Source: Helicoverpa zea
Taxonomy: Eukaryota > Arthropoda > Insecta > Lepidoptera > Noctuidae
DNA length: 64,000 nucleotides
Direction of reading: 5' to 3'
NCBI RefSeq assembly: GCF_022581195.2
Contig: NC_061475.1
Location: forward strand, 3,038,001 to 3,102,000
Position 1 is the stretch's first letter. Every line of letters starts with the position of its first letter. Below the pieces are notes generated by a model. It ran no database searches and had not been told where the DNA came from. It saw nothing but the letters and a program-made list of their open reading frames with translations. This document shows, one piece after another, positions 58,111-64,000 of this stretch. The translations under genes and the position numbers were made by a program.

Positions 58111-60260
58111 CATACTCACACATACTCACACACACATATCAACAAATGACGGACCTCAAAGGATTTTTCTGTTTTGTCAAGTACGAAAACGAAGGGGAGA
58201 TAGTAATGTTTGAAATGTATGATACCTTCAGCGATGACCTACACTTGATCGGATAAATAAGAGAAAGGTTACAAAGTGAAATTCATTTGTTTTGAGGATT
58301 CGTACATGTTTTTTTAGAAAGTGTATACATTTTTGTTGTAAATGTATACTTTTATCTGTGCTTTATATTATAACGCAGAAGAGTTCATTTTATTTCAGGG
58401 CCTACTGGTCCAATTTCAGACTTTTAGTGTCAGATATCGCATATATCGAGAAGACTGTAAGCTTTAAATCCGCCGAAATCGAGATAAGCAAAGGGTTTAC
58501 ACTTTCAGGTTTCGGGATAAAAATAATTATAAATTATGATCTGTATAAAGTATAAATAATTATAATAACTACATCGCATAAATCACTCGAGAATAATATT
58601 TGTTTTAAATACACGTAATAACGATGTTACGGTCGGTCGGAGTTAGTCTCGATGTCACAGATAAGATATTAACGAGCTCCTTTTGTAACCCATAGACAAA
58701 AGACCACCAAAGCCACCGTTTATATTCCTTAGTATACCTACTTTATTTAATTCGAAATGCCTTACGGTTAAACCTGTACTTTTATGGTGAATTTCTGTAA
58801 CCTAAACCTATCCATCTTTTCTTTTGAGATTAGATATTGAAAGACACATTTTTATGGAGCTAATGTTATAATTCAATCTCTAATCGATAGATAGATAATA
58901 TGAATAGATATGTTATAGAAATCTGTAGTTAGAGATAATCTTGAAATTAGATCAAATAAATGATAACGTTATCCAAATAATACCTTGACAACCAAGTTAT
59001 TTATTACAAAAGTATTTGTCTGTTTTTTGTATAGAACGGTTTTGTCCTACTAATTTAAGGCTTTTCTCTCATTTGGCACGAGTAACACATGTGAATTATA
59101 GTAATCCTAAAGTACTGTAATGTTAGAATTGTCAGACTGCCAAATAGATGTCCTTTTTGCTCTTTTTTATCCTTAGTTATATAAAATAGCATCTACATCG
59201 TCATATAAAAGAGCGTTCTATCGATAATTATATATTTTGGATTATTATTTATTGAGTGTGTGTTTTATGTTTTTGTCAAAAGTCCACGAACGTTTTAAAC
59301 AAAAGAGTACTTAAGGTCGACACACATACACAGTAACCTGAAAACCTAAAAATATCAGCATTGTAAACATGACACCCTGAAATTTACAAGAGCCTTTGTT
59401 AAGATAAATTCTAAATTCTTTGTACTTTACTATAATCTATACGTTTTACTCGATACCAATACAAAAAGACATACTTACACATCATTGCTAATCTGATCTC
59501 AACACGACATGCGGATAAAACACTGAGAAAAAATAACGTTATCTCACGCTAGAAAAACCTTTGCCCAACACCAAATTCACGCACAAAACACTTGAGTTAT
59601 AACACGAAACACTATAACCACACTCACTATATAACTTATAACAATAACATGTTACACTAAAGGGAATTTTAATAGAGAAAATTGGATTTGCAAAAACAAT
59701 AGGATGGTGTAGCACTCGCGTAGGCCCACCCGCGCGCTACGAGATCGGCTACGGACTGACGTAGCCCGTAGTCGGTTGGAGGGAAAGGTTTGCGCACGAT
59801 AGGTCGACCGCAGCGATTTGATACTTTTCGTTTTATTGAAAACGTTGTGAATATTGTTCGTTTGTATTTTTTTTTTCTCATAATATGAGTAAAATGGAAT
59901 GAAATTGATTGTGATTATAATTTCAATATCGTTATAATTTCAAATACCTGTACTTTACAAGGAGTGACTGCCTATCTGACATTCCTCTACGCAGTTACCC
60001 GGTCAGACCTTAGACTAGTTGTAAGACTGGTTGTCAGAAAAAAAAATGTTATTTTATTTTCATCTGTATTCATTAACTGCTTGAAAAACATTGGTTTCGG
60101 AATCATAAAAACTATACCTATACTTACGAACCGATCATGATAAACAGGGGTTTATCTCACCCTAAACATTTCCATAAGTTGAAGCTTCACTTCGAGATAA
60201 AATTGAAATCTACCTACATATAGTATGCACGATATAATGTTATCCTATAACGTTATGGGG
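58111..60260. other. intergenic
   Basis: No supported gene. Bases 58391-58555 have an acceptor-like TTTTATTTCAG followed by 52 open codons, but nothing else supports an exon. Bases 59705-59800 are a CTACG/GTAGC-rich patch, similar in style to 61370-61440. Bases 59945-60035 are a decayed SINE fragment. Confidence 0.35.
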
Positions 60261-60269
60261 GATAAACAC

Positions 60270-60680
60270 GGAGTAAAAAAAGATGACTGGAGATACCATA
60301 ATGCAGGTAGGTCAGACGCTTTCGTCTAGGTCAAATTGCCATGACCAAAATGATCAGTTACAAGTGAACGAGGCGTCCGGGTTCTTCGAGACATTTGTCA
60401 ACGATTTTTGGTAGTACAAAAATGGTCGGGTCCAAAGAAGACGTATAAGAGCGGATACAGTAACGCTCCTCGTCCCCCGCTCACCCACATTTTGGCGCAC
60501 TACTTTCTTACGATTTCGTTATGGCACCTCCGCTAGTCATTCTGTTCTCTATGGTGATAAATCAACGGTGTACCCTCTACCCTTGCTTTAAGGGACAATC
60601 TTGGGAAACCTACATTTCACGTGAAAGGGTGAGACAGGTGATAGACATAACTTTGGGTGAAAATTACAATAATCTCTATT
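60270..60680 (+). repeat. dispersed repeat, copy with 3' extension
   Basis: The body matches 57830-58110 (TTTGGCGCACTACTTTCTTA). It continues past TGTTCTC into a block (60531-60675: ATCAACGGTGTACCCTCTAC, AAGGGACAATCTTGGGAAAC) found in inverted orientation at 63760-63905. A short frame is shared by both copies (PCFKGQSWETYISRERVRQV), probably because the repeat is conserved and not because it is a gene. Confidence 0.6.
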
Positions 60681-60984
60681 TTAATTTAGGGTGGAATTAT
60701 TATAACATTGTATAAAACTATGTGTGTTGCTGGGTTTTAATAGCATTGCACGAAGACCACCAACGATACAAACGTCAGTTTTTTTTACTGTTTACTTTGA
60801 CGGTAGAACTTTTTTTTTTTTGAGAAAACGGAGGTTTTTTGGATATTTACCAAGCACCCAGAAAACGTCTTCAACGTACTCTAAAGTTCCATTAATCTCA
60901 CTGACAAGATCTTAACTAATATTATTGTATAAAATCTTCCGTAATAAACAAATGAAAATGATTTAAAGCTGATAAAAAAAAAAA

Positions 60985-61500
60985 AACTAATATTATAAAT
61001 GGTAAAGTGTCTGTCTGTCGAGCTTTCATGCCAAAACGTTTGGTACATAGTATATTAGAGCCTGCGGCCTACCGATTGCGGAAAGTTGTTCTCCCACTCT
61101 CAGAACTTGGGTAAAACCGCGGGGAATTACGAGTTTCATTTAATCAGGGAGACAGTTTAAACATATTTAGTTTATTGCGACAGCCGGTTTCATTTAAGTG
61201 TAATATAATATTTATAAAAAAGTTCAAAGCACACATCATTTTGATTATAATATTAATTTGAATAACACACAGATTTTTCTTTTCAAGAAACAAATACCTT
61301 CTAGAAAAAATCCTAATATTCTTAAAGCAACTACAAAAATATTAAATCCGACTCTAATTTGATACGCCCACGACTACGAGTCACGTAGCGGGCTACGTGC
61401 TACGCGGCTACGCGGCTACGGGCGTAGCTTGGAGGCGAAAATATTGCTACACATTCTAGGTAATTGGTTCATAATGGGTTGAATGACGTAAGATTTTTGA
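60985..61500. other. intergenic, Helitron-like trace and GC patch
   Basis: Bases 60988-61065 resemble the 5' part of the Helitron family (ACTAATATTATAAATGGTAA, CTGTCTGTCG). Bases 61365-61440 are GC-rich, with repeated GCTACG/CGTAGC words. Confidence 0.4.
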
Positions 61501-61511
61501 ATCTCATTTCA

Positions 61512-61712
61512 CTATTTTTTTGAGGTACCCAGAGCTTCAAAAAGGGACCTTACTACTGAGATTCCACTGTCCACCCATCTGTCAAAAGATTTTATATCAT
61601 GAACTGTGATACCGTGACAGTTGAAATTTTCACATTCAATTGATGCCAAAATTAAATGACTACATTCTGGTTGGCTCTCCAAGATGTGTGTTTTATTTAA
61701 AACACACATCAT
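61512..61712 (-). CDS. small ORF, 66 residues, unknown
   Basis: ATG at 61710-61712, stop TAG at 61512-61514. The peptide is soluble with three Cys in the first half (PECSHLILASIECENFNC) and the end RSLFEALGTSKK. A 12-bp-arm hairpin, GATGTGTGTTTT/AAAACACACATC, overlaps the start. Codon choice looks ordinary. It may be a last exon or an element remnant; no family recognised. Confidence 0.25.
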   Translation of the reverse strand: MMCVLNKTHILESQPECSHLILASIECENFNCHGITVHDIKSFDRWVDSGISVVRSLFEALGTSKK

Positions 61713-61719
61713 GTATTAA

Positions 61720-62760
61720 AATTGAAATGAACAATTGTCAATATAAATACTTCTTTATTAAATAAATCAATCGAAAACCTACACTTTCTAACAAAAGAAT
61801 CGCCTTGTCTCATGAATTCTTCATACTTGTAAGAACTTCTGTACCCGAATTCCCAAATCGATTACTTACTTCAAGAACTCGATACTTTTCTCGATTCTTA
61901 CCGATTCGATTATTAGTGTTGGTACGTTGGTAGTCTGCACGGCCCACTTATGAAATTTCATTTGTCGGGTCATTTTGACAAGACCCACGGAATAATAATA
62001 TAACGGTTCGCTCATATTTTTTGTTCTGCCTCGTGAATTTGCTTAGGGCTGTGTAAAAAAATTGTTTTAGGTTACGGCGGAATTCCACCAATGCATAGCA
62101 CACATAAAATATTTATTTTCGTCTCGCTCTAGCAAACAGTAAGCGCGGGTGATAGTTTCTAAAAGTTTTTACAAAAGAGTGAAACCGTGAAATTCTCCTA
62201 AGGCTGACAAATGCTACGCTAAAAACCGCATCAAAATCGGTTGAGTGAAACTTGAGATAATCGTGCTCAAACATACTGATCAAATTCAGGTGCCCCCTTT
62301 TTGAAGTCGGTTAAAAATATCTTTGAAATTGCAACCCTTGTGCGAGCAAATGTGCGCGAACAGTTTTGGTGGAAACCAGCCGTAATCTGAATGAGCCCTA
62401 AACAATGGCTACAACAATAGCCTTATACATATATATATTCTGGAATATGTTCCTAATATTTTTGTAAGAGTACATTTTTCTCTCACAATGAATTATTGTT
62501 TAATAAGAGACATGAATTACACTCTTTTGTTTAGGTAAGTATGTAAGATCTTCTTACTTCTTATGATGAGAACGACCACCGTGACCGACAATTTTTCAAA
62601 CCATGGAAAGACGGAACATTCTTAAAATCTATGGCTAAATAATTTATTTATGCTAATTGAGGAAATCTGTACGTATTTTTCCCTGGTTTTCATTTCAGTC
62701 AGTTTTATAATTACTATAATTTATTTTACAAAATGTCGCGGAAGCTATAAGCTACTTATT
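61720..62760. other. intergenic
   Basis: No gene. Bases 62215-62325 carry a dispersed motif (GCTAAAAACCGCATCAAAAT, TTTTTGAAGTCGGTTAAAAA) shared with 51405-51515. Confidence 0.35.
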
Positions 62761-62763
62761 ATC

Positions 62764-62930
62764 AACCCCATCCTCCGAGCCTTTTTCCCAACTATGTTGT
62801 GGTCGGATTCCAGTCTAACCGGATGTAGCTGAGTACCAGTGCTTTACAAGGAGCGACTGCCTATCTGACCTCCTCAACCCAGTTACCCGGGTAACCCAAT
62901 ACCCCTTATTTAGACTGGTGCTACAAGCTA
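62764..62930 (-). mobile_element. SINE 3' fragment
   Basis: ATCCTCCGAGCCTTTTTCCC through CCCAATACCCCTTATTTAGA, then a break. CTACAAGCTACTTATTATC on the right echoes TATAAGCTACTTATTATC on the left (about 62746 and 62921), a target duplication of about 15-18 bp. Confidence 0.75.
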
Positions 62931-63755
62931 CTTATTATCTGAGTGCGCAAAGCAGTTCCCACAGCATTGAAACGCGCAAAAAATGTTAAAATCTCATCAA
63001 CTAACGCTTGTTTTTGGAGGGAAATCATCAGAAGATCGGATTCTCCCGTTATCGGTGCAGCGTGACACCCACCATGTACTTTCTGGAGCCCTTTATGTAC
63101 CAGGGTCGCAGTTCTTTAAAAAAATCCTGGGGCTCGATTCTGCTAAGTTAATAATGTGATAATTGAATTTCAATAGCAGTTTTAACCTTAGCGGGCATTC
63201 TGCTACGAATATAAGACCAATCGAATTCCAATGGCATTTCATTGGTTTGCGATCGGTCTGCCATTTGGTCTATATCCTATACAGTAGTTTGCTCTACAAT
63301 CATATTGCAATCGTAAATCATTTGCAGACAATATGATTCATATAGAATCACAGAAAAGGATAAAAATGTTTATTTAAAAGAAAATATAGCGAAATTTTAC
63401 ATGCCTAAGCTTCAATCGTAATTGAGTCGTGATTGAATCTTAGTTGGATATCAATCGTATGTCGCTTAAGTAAAATTAGGAGGGCTTGCCCTTGAATAAT
63501 AACTATGTAAGCCTCATGTGGTGCTGTACGATATATGGTCTACTTATACCACGTAATGGTGATGTCAGCCATAAAAGCCTACATTACGAAATAAGGACGT
63601 GTTTATACAAGCCATTCGACACCTCCTACGTATATTATCGTAAGCAACAAAATGACGATTTTGCTTTTTTTACATAAAACGACTTATTTTTATTTCCATT
63701 TATTTATTTTTTAAAAATGTAAAATATATGTTTAAAAATAAATAAATGGAATTAG
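62931..63755. other. intergenic
   Basis: Bases 63088-63130 carry a short piece of the GC-rich retroposon family (CCCTTTATGTACCAGGGTCG). No gene. Confidence 0.35.
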
Positions 63756-63759
63756 AATA

Positions 63760-63905
63760 GACATTATAGTTATTTTCACCCAAAGTTATGTCTATCACCT
63801 GCCTCACCCTTTCACGTGAAATGTAGGTTTCCCAAGATTGTCCCTTAAAGCAAGGGTAGAGGGTACACCGTTGATTTATCACCATGGAGAACAAAATGAC
63901 TAGCG
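63760..63905 (-). repeat. dispersed repeat block, inverted partner of 60531-60675
   Basis: In reverse complement it reads CTAGTCATTTTGTTCTCCAT, ATCAACGGTGTACCCTCTAC, and on to CTTTGGGTGAAAATAAC. Near identity with the other copy over about 140 bp suggests recent activity. Confidence 0.65.
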
Positions 63906-64000
63906 TAGGTGTCACATTATTAGAAAGATTGCTAATATTATAACTAGGGACCATTTTGGTTACCCATTGAAAGGGTTTTGATTCGGATTGATTTTGTTTC

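Noticed and set aside
58292..58555. 87-codon frame after an acceptor-like TTTTATTTCAG
   Set aside because: The start is TTG, there is no partner exon or polyadenylation signal, and the peptide resembles nothing I know.

Overview
This window reads as nuclear DNA of a moth, probably noctuid-like. The evidence is AT-rich sequence with spliced genes and many short interspersed elements: tRNA-headed SINEs, Lep1-type Helitrons with a GC hairpin and CTAG end, MITEs, 5'-truncated retroposons with 11-15 bp target duplications, and one recent Ty3/gypsy element. The species assignment is inference from repeat style. Host genes are sparse, and most of the window is repeat-laden intergenic or intronic DNA.

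Layout. 89-894 (minus): a two-exon gene for a 144-residue protein of unknown function with an internally repeated motif. 1682-3612: a large inverted-repeat element split by a SINE. 6150-12357: a Ty3/gypsy LTR retrotransposon with 340-bp LTRs that differ at one base by my reading. Its gag-protease-RT-RNase H frame is open, but the integrase core is missing and about 1.35 kb of unrelated DNA lies in its place.

14.1-32.8 kb: the most interesting region, a cluster of small-exon secreted-protein genes that I call A, B, C and D for reference. A (18879-21730, plus), B (31853-32817, plus) and C (15207-17018, minus) share a 52-55 nt signal-peptide exon ending in phase 1, a TATA box about 30 nt before a TCAST initiator, and a short Gly/Val/Asn motif. 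D (14093 to about 14540, minus) carries the motif but has no clear leader exon. B has three tandem copies of the motif unit. A has one or two, followed by a roughly 500-residue Asn/Thr-rich domain packed with N-glycosylation sequons, built from a duplicated 256-residue higher-order repeat, and a hydrophobic C-terminus that looks like a GPI-anchor signal. I do not recognise this family. It is the best candidate for an undescribed system here: a family of secreted or surface proteins evolving by repeat expansion.

32.8-64 kb: almost entirely intergenic, with Helitrons, SINEs, TIR elements, retroposons nested in other repeats, and a few short minus-strand reading frames (43795-44022, 48899-49135, 49445-49732, 61512-61712) that may be real small genes or single exons.

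Splice sites, domain positions and repeat boundaries were read by eye. No database search was possible, so names are given only where motifs are plain.
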